This document shows, piece after piece, positions 35,166 through 43,592 of a DNA stretch of 64,000 nt (its first letter is position 1; every line of letters begins with the position of its first letter). The stretch is from Bythopirellula sp041737835 (GTDB lineage Bacteria; Planctomycetota; Planctomycetia; Pirellulales; Lacipirellulaceae), in NCBI GenBank assembly GCA_041737835.1, contig JBGSQY010000001.1; one strand, 5' to 3'. Made by a program: the position numbers and the translations under genes. The notes under the pieces were generated by a model. That model was not told the DNA's origin. It saw only the letters and a program-made list of their open reading frames with translations, and did no database searches.

Positions 35166-37368
35166 TGCGATGGAACCCGACAAATTTCAACAAGCCTGGC
35201 AGTCGCAAACGGCTCGCTCTCGCGTCACTGTTGATTCGAATTTGTTGCTCAATGAAGTGCTGCGTAACCAACAAACATTCCAAGGGACAATTTTAGGGCG
35301 CGATATCGGTGAGATTGTCGTAGGTTTGGGTTTAATTCCGGTATGGTTCTTTATGGGGGCGATGTTGTCGTTGCCATGGACTTGGTATCTCACCGTACCC
35401 GCCTGCATTTGGGTGACCGGGTTTATTGCGATCGACCGCATTCGCCATAAGCCAAGACAATTTGGGCCTGGTGAGCCACTGATCCAAAGCGTGCGGGCTT
35501 CTTTAGCTGACGTGGAGCATCAAATTTGGTTGCTGCGCAATGTCTTCTGGTGGTACTTGCTGCCGTTTGTGATTTCGCTCTTCACGTTCTTTATTCACAT
35601 AGCATGGCTCAGGTCGTCGAATATCTGGTCCGCCATTTTCCCTGGCCTGTTCGTGGCCGCTTTATACACGGGCATTTATTACCTCAATCAACGCGCCGTG
35701 CGGACGCAACTCATGCCACGCCGGCAAGAGTTGCTTGCCTTGCTCTCAAGTCTGCAAGATGAATCCAGCAGCACGGATCAGGAACAACTCAACACCGAAG
35801 AAAGTCTGATAGACGCCGTTGAGGGGCCAGCGTGGCAGCCATTGATTTCAAATTTTGTCTTGGCGGCGGGCGTAGTGATTATCGCCTCCATCGCAGCGTT
35901 TTTCTCAGGCAAAGCGATAGCGGGTTATCCCGAGGTTTCTCCGTTCGCGGCGGTGCGTTGGGAAGATTCTCAGCCCGAGGTCAAGGTCGACGGCGAGTGG
36001 TTTAAGCTCGTGTCGATTGATGATGTCTCGATCACGAAGATCATCGACTTTAGCAAAACGACCTACGACGACTTGTGGCAGAAACGGTTCGAGGAGGACC
36101 TCGTCGAACTGATGGCTGGCATGGGGCACGAGCCGTCGGAGAGTGTCCGATTGGTCGTGGTCCCCCTCTTTCCGAAAGACGCCAAGGAACAGATCCTCGA
36201 GGATGTTCCCCTAACCGAGGCCAATCGTCGCGCTATTAAGTATGAGGCCTTGAAAAAAGAATTCCGCGTCGAGCCGCAGGTAACCTATGACGGGCCTGCC
36301 CAAAGCAACGGTCCCAAGGGAGATTGGCTAGCAGGCTTAGTCACCGAGCAGCGCAAGAAGAAAAATCTCGTCGGGCTGGCCGCAATGGTGATGATCGACG
36401 GGCAAGTCGAGGCCGTAGCGGTTCAAGGTGAACGCAAGATCGACAGCAAGGTGTCGCTCGAAATCGACGACCGCTGGCATCTGGGAGGAATCGCCAAGAG
36501 CATCACCGCCACGATGATCGCGCGCTTGATCGAATCCGGTAAATTGAATTGGGATGATACCGTCGGCGAAATTTTTCCTGATGATTCGGTGCATGAAGAT
36601 TGGCGTCAGGTCACACTCAAGCAGTTATTGACAGATACGGCCGGCGCGCCGCGCAGCTTTTCCATCGAGATTCGTCGCCAGCATCCTGCACTTGGTTCCG
36701 AATCCACAAAGGCTCGCCGTGAGGCCGTGCTGGAAGTGCTGGCTGACCAACCTGACTATCCGCCGGGAGAAAAAAATGTGTACTCGAATGTGGGCATGAC
36801 ACTAGCCGCGGCTATGGCCGAGAAGGTCACCGGCGAGACTTGGGAAGACCTTGTGAAACGCGAAGTGTTTGAACCGCTCGACTTGAAGGGCTCGGGATTT
36901 GGGCCCCCGACAAGCTCCGACGAAAAACTCGAACAGCCGCGGGGTCATCGGAACGTCCGGCACTTGAAAGTCGCGACCAATGATAAGCGAGACAACACAT
37001 TTATCATGAGTCCCGCGGGTGCCGTGCATATGACGCTTGGCGATCTCTGCGCTTATGCATCGGAACATCTTTGTGGCGAGCTTGGTGAAGGAAAACTGCT
37101 TTCGGCGGATAATTATCAACGGCTGCACACACCCGAGTTGGATCAACAAGCCAGTGGTTGGGTCAGGAAAGAGCCCAGCACAGAAATTCCCTATACCGTG
37201 TATTGGCACAACGGCACAAACACGATGTGGTATGCCCTCGTGGCGTTCATCCCCGACAAGAACATGGTGGTGGCCGTCACATCCAACGACGGCGACTACG
37301 AGTTGGCGGAAGTGGCCGCTTGGGAAATCGTCGAAGCAACCGTGAAATCATTCGGTGATAGCCAATAG
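35152..37368 (+). CDS. Membrane protein fused to inactive-looking beta-lactamase-type serine hydrolase domain
   Basis: A 738-residue protein. Residues ~1-25 carry an EPDKFQQAWQSQ motif of the kind found in sigma-associated membrane partners. Four or five membrane segments follow (about 52-95, 130-185 and 232-250). The C-terminal ~350 residues are a class C beta-lactamase/penicillin-binding-protein-like domain. The YSN motif (544-546) and HNG motif (686-688) are present. The serine of SxxK is replaced by Gly446 (LGGIAKS, Lys449 kept). This predicts a non-catalytic, perhaps ligand-sensing domain. It overlaps the ECF sigma gene by 14 bases. Confidence 0.85.
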   Translation: MNRDNAMEPDKFQQAWQSQTARSRVTVDSNLLLNEVLRNQQTFQGTILGRDIGEIVVGLGLIPVWFFMGAMLSLPWTWYLTVPACIWVTGFIAIDRIRHKPRQFGPGEPLIQSVRASLADVEHQIWLLRNVFWWYLLPFVISLFTFFIHIAWLRSSNIWSAIFPGLFVAALYTGIYYLNQRAVRTQLMPRRQELLALLSSLQDESSSTDQEQLNTEESLIDAVEGPAWQPLISNFVLAAGVVIIASIAAFFSGKAIAGYPEVSPFAAVRWEDSQPEVKVDGEWFKLVSIDDVSITKIIDFSKTTYDDLWQKRFEEDLVELMAGMGHEPSESVRLVVVPLFPKDAKEQILEDVPLTEANRRAIKYEALKKEFRVEPQVTYDGPAQSNGPKGDWLAGLVTEQRKKKNLVGLAAMVMIDGQVEAVAVQGERKIDSKVSLEIDDRWHLGGIAKSITATMIARLIESGKLNWDDTVGEIFPDDSVHEDWRQVTLKQLLTDTAGAPRSFSIEIRRQHPALGSESTKARREAVLEVLADQPDYPPGEKNVYSNVGMTLAAAMAEKVTGETWEDLVKREVFEPLDLKGSGFGPPTSSDEKLEQPRGHRNVRHLKVATNDKRDNTFIMSPAGAVHMTLGDLCAYASEHLCGELGEGKLLSADNYQRLHTPELDQQASGWVRKEPSTEIPYTVYWHNGTNTMWYALVAFIPDKNMVVAVTSNDGDYELAEVAAWEIVEATVKSFGDSQ

Positions 37369-37405
37369 TAACAAACGATAGTCAGCACACACGAGGGTTT
37401 ATCCC

Positions 37406-38788
37406 ATGTCAAATTACCTGCGAATTTTGAAAACAGCCTCCTTCTTGGCCGTATGTCTAGTAATGCTCATCCCTTTGAAGGGCAGGGCGATTGATTTCAA
37501 AGCCGAGGTCGATCCGCTCGCGCAGTCTCTATTGAACGACGGGCTGGCCGTCGGTTTCGTTGTCGGGATCTATAAGGACGGCGAAACTCAGATCCTGAGT
37601 TACGGAGAAACCGAGAAAGGAAGTGCCATCGCCCCCGACGGTGATACGATTTATGAAATCGGCTCGGTTAGCAAAGTCTTCACGGGCGTGTTGCTCGCCG
37701 ACTTGGTGCAACGTGGACAAGTGAAGCTTGATGATCCGCTGCAAAAGTATTTGCCCAAGGCCACAAGGTCATCACTGACCAATCGATCGGGCATCACCTT
37801 CGAGCATCTGGCCACCCACACCTCAGGGTTGCCAGCCTTGCCGGATAATTTGTCGCCGGCCGATATCATGAATCCCTACGCCGACTATACGCACCGTCAG
37901 GCATTTGAATTCTTGAAGAATTACAAGATGACTCGTCTCCCCGGCGAGTACGAGTATTCGAACTACGGCATGGGCCTGTTAGGAATTCTGTTGTCGAGTC
38001 GCGAGAAAGTGCCCTACGAACAACTCATGATCGAACAGATTGCTAAACCATGCGATATGAATGACACCTGCATCAAGCTGACCGACAAACAACGCGAGCG
38101 GCTTGCTCCGCCCTTTGACGCGACTTTGCAAAAATCGAAGAATTGGGATATTCCGACTCTCGCTGGTGGGGGAGGGATTCGCTCGACGGTTAACGACATG
38201 CTCAAGTTCATTGCAGCCAATCATGTCGAGGATGACCAACCCCTGACAAAAGCCCTGCGACGTTCGCACGAAAAGCGGCATGCAATGGAAGAAGGCGAAG
38301 CCATAGGCCTCGCTTGGCATATCGAATCCGACGGTATCACCCGTTGGCACAATGGCATGACGGGGGGCTATGCCTCGTGGGTGTCCGTTGTTCCGGCGCG
38401 TGACGCAGGCGTCGTTGTGCTGTGCAATACGGCGTGCGACAAGATCACCGAGTTTGGAGAAAATATTACGCGGATCACCTTGGGAGAAACGATCGAGCAA
38501 CCGGCAGCCCCAGCCGTTGTCAAAGTTTCGCCGCGCACGCTCAAGTCCTATGAAGGTGTGTATGCCATCACGCGTCAGTTTGCGCTGACGGTCAAACTCG
38601 AAGGAGATCAACTCACGGTTCAAGGAACCGGGCAACCACCGCTCCAAGTGTTTCCTGAATCGGAAACGAAATTCGCGTGCAAGGTGATTGACGCCCAAAT
38701 CACCTTTGCCGGCGAGAAGAATGGCAAAGCAGCGATGCTGATCTTGCACCAGAATGGGGCTGATCAGGTCGCGAAACGTCAGGATTAG
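37406..38788 (+). CDS. Serine hydrolase, beta-lactamase class C family
   Basis: A 460-residue secreted or membrane-anchored enzyme. The N-terminus is a signal peptide (TASFLAVCLVMLIPLKGRA). The catalytic SxxK is intact: YEIGSVSKVF with Ser87 and Lys90. The YSN (EYSNYGMGLL) and HNG (RWHNGMTGG) motifs are present. A ~100-residue C-terminal domain (LKSYEGVYAITRQFALTV...) matches the beta-barrel tail found in esterase/DD-peptidase-like members. Lies 37 bases after the fused protein and probably belongs to the same unit; the two may act as a pair of active and inactive copies. Confidence 0.93.
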   Translation: MSNYLRILKTASFLAVCLVMLIPLKGRAIDFKAEVDPLAQSLLNDGLAVGFVVGIYKDGETQILSYGETEKGSAIAPDGDTIYEIGSVSKVFTGVLLADLVQRGQVKLDDPLQKYLPKATRSSLTNRSGITFEHLATHTSGLPALPDNLSPADIMNPYADYTHRQAFEFLKNYKMTRLPGEYEYSNYGMGLLGILLSSREKVPYEQLMIEQIAKPCDMNDTCIKLTDKQRERLAPPFDATLQKSKNWDIPTLAGGGGIRSTVNDMLKFIAANHVEDDQPLTKALRRSHEKRHAMEEGEAIGLAWHIESDGITRWHNGMTGGYASWVSVVPARDAGVVVLCNTACDKITEFGENITRITLGETIEQPAAPAVVKVSPRTLKSYEGVYAITRQFALTVKLEGDQLTVQGTGQPPLQVFPESETKFACKVIDAQITFAGEKNGKAAMLILHQNGADQVAKRQD

Positions 38789-38812
38789 CTACTCGAATCC
38801 TAAGGCCAGCGG

Positions 38813-39229
38813 CTATTTAGCACCCAGAATCATCCAGCAAGAATCGTGTTTCTGCATGCCGATGTGGGGATAGTAATCCGCCGCAGCCGGGGCGGCGAGT
38901 AGGATCAATCGAGTCTTCAGACCGGCAGCTGCGTGGGTCCGGCGGACAAGTTCCTTGCCAATTCCCTTGCGCTGAAACTGTTCGTCCACGGCGAGATCAG
39001 AGAGATACGTGCAGTAAGCAAAGTCGGTGATGGCCCGCGAAATGCCGACCAACATGCCGTCGCTACGAGCCGTGATTATCACGTCAGCGTTACGCAGCAT
39101 ACCCTCGATCGCTACACGATCATCCACGGGCCGCCGCTCGGCAAGTGTCGAACGCACAAGCAGGTCGATGAACTCATCGCAGGCGAGATCGGGTTCGAGG
39201 TTGTAGTTGATCGGGTTCATGCGGCTCAC
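38813..39229 (-). CDS. GNAT family N-acetyltransferase
   Basis: A 138-residue acetyl-CoA-dependent acetyltransferase. The acetyl-CoA binding motif A is visible as LAVDEQFQRKGIGKELVRRT at about residues 80-99. It overlaps the upstream MoxR-like gene by four bases (start-stop ATGA), so it is translationally coupled to it. Substrate unknown. Confidence 0.9.
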   Translation of the reverse strand: MSRMNPINYNLEPDLACDEFIDLLVRSTLAERRPVDDRVAIEGMLRNADVIITARSDGMLVGISRAITDFAYCTYLSDLAVDEQFQRKGIGKELVRRTHAAAGLKTRLILLAAPAAADYYPHIGMQKHDSCWMILGAK

Positions 39230-40665
39230 ATCTCATACACAATCCGCCCGTGCGATTGGCTCCTACTGATGCGGTCGGTGGCGTACAGGCCCGCGAGGAT
39301 GAACTCCACACAGGAGGCGCGCACGGCTTCGTTCTGGCTGGCGTTGACCTCGAAGGCTTTATCCCAGACTGGCGGAACGCGCTGCAAGAGTTTTGCATAG
39401 TGGGAGGACGGCAACATATCGCCCACTTCGATCTTCACTCCTTCGGAGAAGATTTGCGCAATTTCAGCAAGACCGTGCTTGTCGACGTATTCGTTGAACA
39501 CCGTGGCGATCGCCTCGGCCAGCACCGCATCGAGCACCTGCTTCTCACTCATTTGATGGGTCCCCATCAAGTCGAGTTCCAACTTGCCGAGTGACGACGC
39601 ATAGAGATGCCCGAGATCACTTATCCGAGGCACGGCCGGTGTTTCACCCAGCACGGCCGCCCGTTGCCGGGCACTGGCCAGCATCGTGCGAAAGTTGGCA
39701 ATCGACAACCGCGCGCTCACCCCAGATTGATGATCCACGAATTTCGATTTCCGCGCGGCTCGGCTGACCTCTTCCACTAGTTCCTTCATAAAATAAGGAA
39801 CGACGACACCATTTTCAGTATCTTCCGCCTTCCCCTTTCCACCATCCCCCTTACTCTCCGCCTCTTGCTCCAAGATTTGCACGCCCAGCTCGCGTTCGAG
39901 CGGGTAATGAGTCTGGATCATCGAGCCAATGCGGTCCTTAAGCTGCGGGATCACTTTGCCGCTGCGGTTGTAAGTGGCGGGGTTCGCGCTGAACAGGATC
40001 AGCACGTCGATGTCGAACTTAATGGGATAGCCGCGGATTTGCACGTCGCGTTCTTCCAGAATGTTGAACAAGCCGACCTGGACGAGCTCATCCAACTCGG
40101 GAAGTTCGTTCATCGCGAAGATGCCGCGGTGCATGCGTGGGATCAAACCAAAGTGCAGGGAGTCTTCGGCACTCATGCTGATGCCCGCAGCCAATTTGGC
40201 GGGGTCGATCTCGCCAATAATGTCGGCAAACTTTGTCCCCGGGGAGAGTCGCTCGGCATACCGATCTTCACGGCTCCACCAACCGATGGGAACATCTTCG
40301 GCCGCGCGCTCGGCAATGATTTGTTTCCCGCGCGTGGTGATCGGCTGATATGGATCGTCATGCACGGGAATCTCGGGATCGGCGATGAAGGGAATCGCGT
40401 CGTCCAAGAAGCCCGCGATTAACCGCATCAGCCGGCTTTTGGCTTGTCCCTTCTCGCCGAGGAACAGAATGTCGTGCTGCGCGAGAATCGCGATATTCAG
40501 TTCAGGAATGACAGTATCATCGTAGCCGATGATGCCTGGGTACAGTTCTTCGCCTGCTTGCAAGCGGCGCATGAAGTTGTCGTGGATCTCTTGTTTAACA
40601 GTTTTCGATTGCCAACCGCTGGCGCGGAGTTCAGCCAGAGTCGCGGGGCGCTCGGTTGCAGTCAT
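39226..40665 (-). CDS. MoxR/magnesium-chelatase-like AAA ATPase
   Basis: A 479-residue AAA+ ATPase. The Walker A variant FLGEKGQAKSRL lies near residues 71-82. IFAMNELPELDELVQVGLFN carries the conserved MNELPEL of the Mg-chelatase subunit I/MoxR group, and VLILFSANPATYNRSGKVIP the sensor region. MTATERP at 40665 is preferred over ATG 40671 because GGAAC is properly spaced. It ends overlapping the GNAT gene. MoxR ATPases usually act with a VWA-domain protein, which is missing next to it. Confidence 0.88.
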   Translation of the reverse strand: MTATERPATLAELRASGWQSKTVKQEIHDNFMRRLQAGEELYPGIIGYDDTVIPELNIAILAQHDILFLGEKGQAKSRLMRLIAGFLDDAIPFIADPEIPVHDDPYQPITTRGKQIIAERAAEDVPIGWWSREDRYAERLSPGTKFADIIGEIDPAKLAAGISMSAEDSLHFGLIPRMHRGIFAMNELPELDELVQVGLFNILEERDVQIRGYPIKFDIDVLILFSANPATYNRSGKVIPQLKDRIGSMIQTHYPLERELGVQILEQEAESKGDGGKGKAEDTENGVVVPYFMKELVEEVSRAARKSKFVDHQSGVSARLSIANFRTMLASARQRAAVLGETPAVPRISDLGHLYASSLGKLELDLMGTHQMSEKQVLDAVLAEAIATVFNEYVDKHGLAEIAQIFSEGVKIEVGDMLPSSHYAKLLQRVPPVWDKAFEVNASQNEAVRASCVEFILAGLYATDRISRSQSHGRIVYEM

Positions 40666-40878
40666 AATCATGTTCCAAGTTCAAAAGTGTATGGCTGGAA
40701 ACTATTGTTCGATTATAGGACTCATCGATTGAAAGCCAACTCGCGATGAGGCTGAGACGGTTCTGATCGCTGTTTTGCAGAGCAGACATGGATCGGGGTG
40801 GAACCGACCGACAATCTGGGTTAGGTTTGGGCGAGACACATTCATTCACACGTCGCGACCCCACCTAGCTCGATACAT

Positions 40879-43518
40879 ATGCACGAATATCCCCTGATTA
40901 GCACGCTAGCGATAGGCTTCACCGTGGCCTGGGTCCTGGGCCTGCTGACGCAGCGAATGCGCCTGTCCCCAATAGTGGGTTACCTGCTCGCTGGGGTGGT
41001 GATCGGTCCGCATTCGCCCGGGTTTGAAGCCGACATTAACTTGGCCCATCAGCTGGCCGAGGTCGGCGTCATTCTACTGATGTTCGGTGTTGGCTTGCAT
41101 TTTCATCTCAAAGATTTGTTGGCGGTTAAGGGGATCGCTATTCCTGGTGCTATCGCACATTGTTTGATTTGTACGGTCGTCTCCGTGCCGATTTACACTT
41201 GGTTAGGCTTTTCAACGGACACGAGCCTCGTCCTAGGTTTCGCCTTATCGATTGCAAGTACTGTCGTACTTATGCGAGTACTGATGGATGCTGAAGAGCT
41301 CAATTCGCATCAAGGCCACGCTGCTGTTGGATGGCTCTTGGTCGAGGACGTACTCTCGGTCATCGTTCTGGTGCTGATTCCTGTGCTAGGTCAAACGGAA
41401 GGTGTGGAAGTCGCAGCCGGCCCAACATCGCATCCCGCGCTAGCAATTACTTGGGCGCTCATGAAGCTCGTGGCAATGGTTGCCATTATGTTGATTGCAG
41501 GAGCAAAGATCGTACCCTGGGCGTTGGTGAAGGTGGCTCGCCTGCGCTCTCGCGAGCTCTTCACCCTGACAATTCTCGTATTCTCGGTCGCAATTGCCGC
41601 TGGGACCTACGTGCTCTTTGGAACTTCCATGGCACTTGGCGCATTTCTGGCCGGCATGGTTGTGGCCCAATCCCCCGTGAGCCATCAGGCTGCCGCCGAC
41701 GCCTTGCCCCTGCGCGATGCTTTTGCAGTACTGTTTTTTGTGTCAGTCGGGATGTTGTTCGATCCCGACATTCTAGTGAGTCAACCACTCATGATCCTCG
41801 CGACGATGGGGATCATCCTAGTCGTGAAATCAGTTTCGGCAGTCATCATCGTGGCATTTTTAGGTCACTCAGTGCGAATGGGTTTGACCGTGGCCCTTGG
41901 GCTTGCGCAAATCGGTGAATTTTCCTTTATTCTTTCTAACCTCGCGCAAGAATACGGGTTGATGCCGATCGAAGGGCATAGTTTGCTTGTTGGGGGGGCA
42001 ATATTATCAATTACGATTAACCCAATTCTTTATCGTAGCTTACACCCCATCGAAAATTGGCTCCGTCAGCATCCGCGTTTGTGGCGATTACTAAACGCCA
42101 GGGCCGAACGTCGCGTGCAAGGAGCGAATGACGTGTCGATGGCTCAAATTGCCGCCTACGGCGACGACGCCAAGCTCGCCATCGTGATCGGATATGGCCC
42201 CGTCGGTCGTGCCGTGGATCGACTTCTCCGCGATGCCGGGATGGATACCGTCGTCATTGATATGAACATGGACACCATCACTGAATTACACGCCCAGCGG
42301 CGCGTGGCCATTTTTGGCGATGCAGCACGGGAAGCCATTCTCGAACAGTCGGGCGTAAAAACGGCGACGCATCTTGTCTTAACTCTCCCGGCAGCCACGG
42401 GACGCACGGCGATCGTGGCTTTGGCCAGAAATCTTAATCCCAAGGTGCGAATCCTTGTTCGTGCCCACTATTTGCGCGAACGCGAGTACCTGGAACAAGC
42501 CGGGGCCACCGCCGCCGTGTTTGAAGAAGGGGAAGCCGCCGTCGCGCTCGCGCGGCTGGTGCTTGTCGACACAGGAGCCAGCAAGGAATCGGTCGAGCAT
42601 GCGGTACGCGATCTGCGGACGCAGCTCATTTTGGAAAACGTCAGCAACCTCCAAACCCAGACCGTGCGATCGATCATGGTCCCCTGGACACGTGTGCGGC
42701 GGCTTTCCAGTTCCGCCACCGTCGATGAGGTCCGCCGGCAAGTCGCCGAGCATCACTATTCCCGCTGGCCGATTGTTGATTCTCAGACCGGGCGGACAAC
42801 CATGTATCTGTTGGCCAAAGATCTTGTCACCGAAGGAACCGAGAGCACCGATTGGCTGCGACTGGCACGACCACTTTCCGCCGTGAGTGCCAACACCGAC
42901 ATCGAAACCGCGCTCGCTCATTTCCAGCGCGAGAATGCCTCGGTTTGCCTCGTGGAAGACAACGGTAGTCCCGTCGGGCTGGTGACGATTGAAGACATTC
43001 TGGAGCAGGTCGTCGGTCGCATCGAAGATGAATACCCGCGCGAGCCCAAGATTTTCTTGCAAGAAGCTCTACTGACAGGGGGTGTTGTTTTAAATTTACG
43101 CGGCAGCACGCCTCAACAAGTTATCAGTGAGCTCGCAGCAAACATTCCCACAGGGCTGTTGCCGCTGGGGACCGACGTCACTTATTTGGCCCTGGAGCGG
43201 GAACGCGAACTCCCCACCTGTTTAGGCTGCGGCGTGGCGATTCCCCACGCCCGCGTACCCGGGCTCACACGGCCGCTGGTTGTGTTTGGCAGGTCGCAGG
43301 AAGGAGTGTTGTTCAACCCGGATTCCAGCGAAATCGTGCGGCTGGTGTTTTTGCTCGTCACCCCCGACGATCAGCCCGATGTGCAAGTCGTGCTCCTGAG
43401 CCAACTAGCAAGCCTCGCCGGTAGCAGCGAAATCCGCGACCAGCTTGAGAAAGCGGATTCCGCGCCCGAGGTAATGGAGATCTTCTCGGCAGGGAATCGG
43501 GAAGAAGTACACAGTTAG
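40879..43518 (+). CDS. Monovalent cation:proton antiporter fused to TrkA-N, CBS pair and PTS EIIA domain
   Basis: An 879-residue protein. The first ~395 residues form a CPA2-type antiporter with about twelve spans (GYLLAGVVIGPHSPGFEAD, GVGLHFHLKDLLAVKGI). A TrkA-N domain (IVIGYGPVGRAVDRLL, near residue 435) senses nucleotides. A CorC-like CBS pair follows (VRSIMVPWTRVRRLS and VCLVEDNGSPVGLVTIEDIL). The C-terminal ~150 residues match a PTS EIIA type 2 domain, with the phosphorylatable histidine in CGVAIPHARVPG. This arrangement suggests ion transport controlled by nucleotide and phosphoenolpyruvate status. Single gene, divergent from the MoxR gene. Confidence 0.9.
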   Translation: MHEYPLISTLAIGFTVAWVLGLLTQRMRLSPIVGYLLAGVVIGPHSPGFEADINLAHQLAEVGVILLMFGVGLHFHLKDLLAVKGIAIPGAIAHCLICTVVSVPIYTWLGFSTDTSLVLGFALSIASTVVLMRVLMDAEELNSHQGHAAVGWLLVEDVLSVIVLVLIPVLGQTEGVEVAAGPTSHPALAITWALMKLVAMVAIMLIAGAKIVPWALVKVARLRSRELFTLTILVFSVAIAAGTYVLFGTSMALGAFLAGMVVAQSPVSHQAAADALPLRDAFAVLFFVSVGMLFDPDILVSQPLMILATMGIILVVKSVSAVIIVAFLGHSVRMGLTVALGLAQIGEFSFILSNLAQEYGLMPIEGHSLLVGGAILSITINPILYRSLHPIENWLRQHPRLWRLLNARAERRVQGANDVSMAQIAAYGDDAKLAIVIGYGPVGRAVDRLLRDAGMDTVVIDMNMDTITELHAQRRVAIFGDAAREAILEQSGVKTATHLVLTLPAATGRTAIVALARNLNPKVRILVRAHYLREREYLEQAGATAAVFEEGEAAVALARLVLVDTGASKESVEHAVRDLRTQLILENVSNLQTQTVRSIMVPWTRVRRLSSSATVDEVRRQVAEHHYSRWPIVDSQTGRTTMYLLAKDLVTEGTESTDWLRLARPLSAVSANTDIETALAHFQRENASVCLVEDNGSPVGLVTIEDILEQVVGRIEDEYPREPKIFLQEALLTGGVVLNLRGSTPQQVISELAANIPTGLLPLGTDVTYLALERERELPTCLGCGVAIPHARVPGLTRPLVVFGRSQEGVLFNPDSSEIVRLVFLLVTPDDQPDVQVVLLSQLASLAGSSEIRDQLEKADSAPEVMEIFSAGNREEVHS

Positions 43519-43519
43519 C

Positions 43520-43538
43520 CGGCAGTGTTCCACTGCCG
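43520..43538 (+). terminator. Short hairpin after the antiporter gene
   Basis: A perfect 8-base stem (cggcagtg/cactgccg) with a 3-base loop lies directly behind the stop codon. There is no strong T tract; it may help stop or stabilise the transcript. Confidence 0.4.
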
Positions 43539-43555
43539 TGAAAACAGTGCAAATA

Positions 43556-43590
43556 CCTTTACTCGGCATCGGGACGATGCCGAGTAAAGG
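43556..43590. terminator. Bidirectional terminator between convergent genes
   Basis: A perfect 15-base stem (cctttactcggcatc / gatgccgagtaaagg) with the 5-base loop GGGAC lies between the antiporter (plus) and ilvD (minus), both of which end here. A/T-rich flanks on the left support termination on the minus strand. Confidence 0.75.
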
Positions 43591-43592
43591 TC

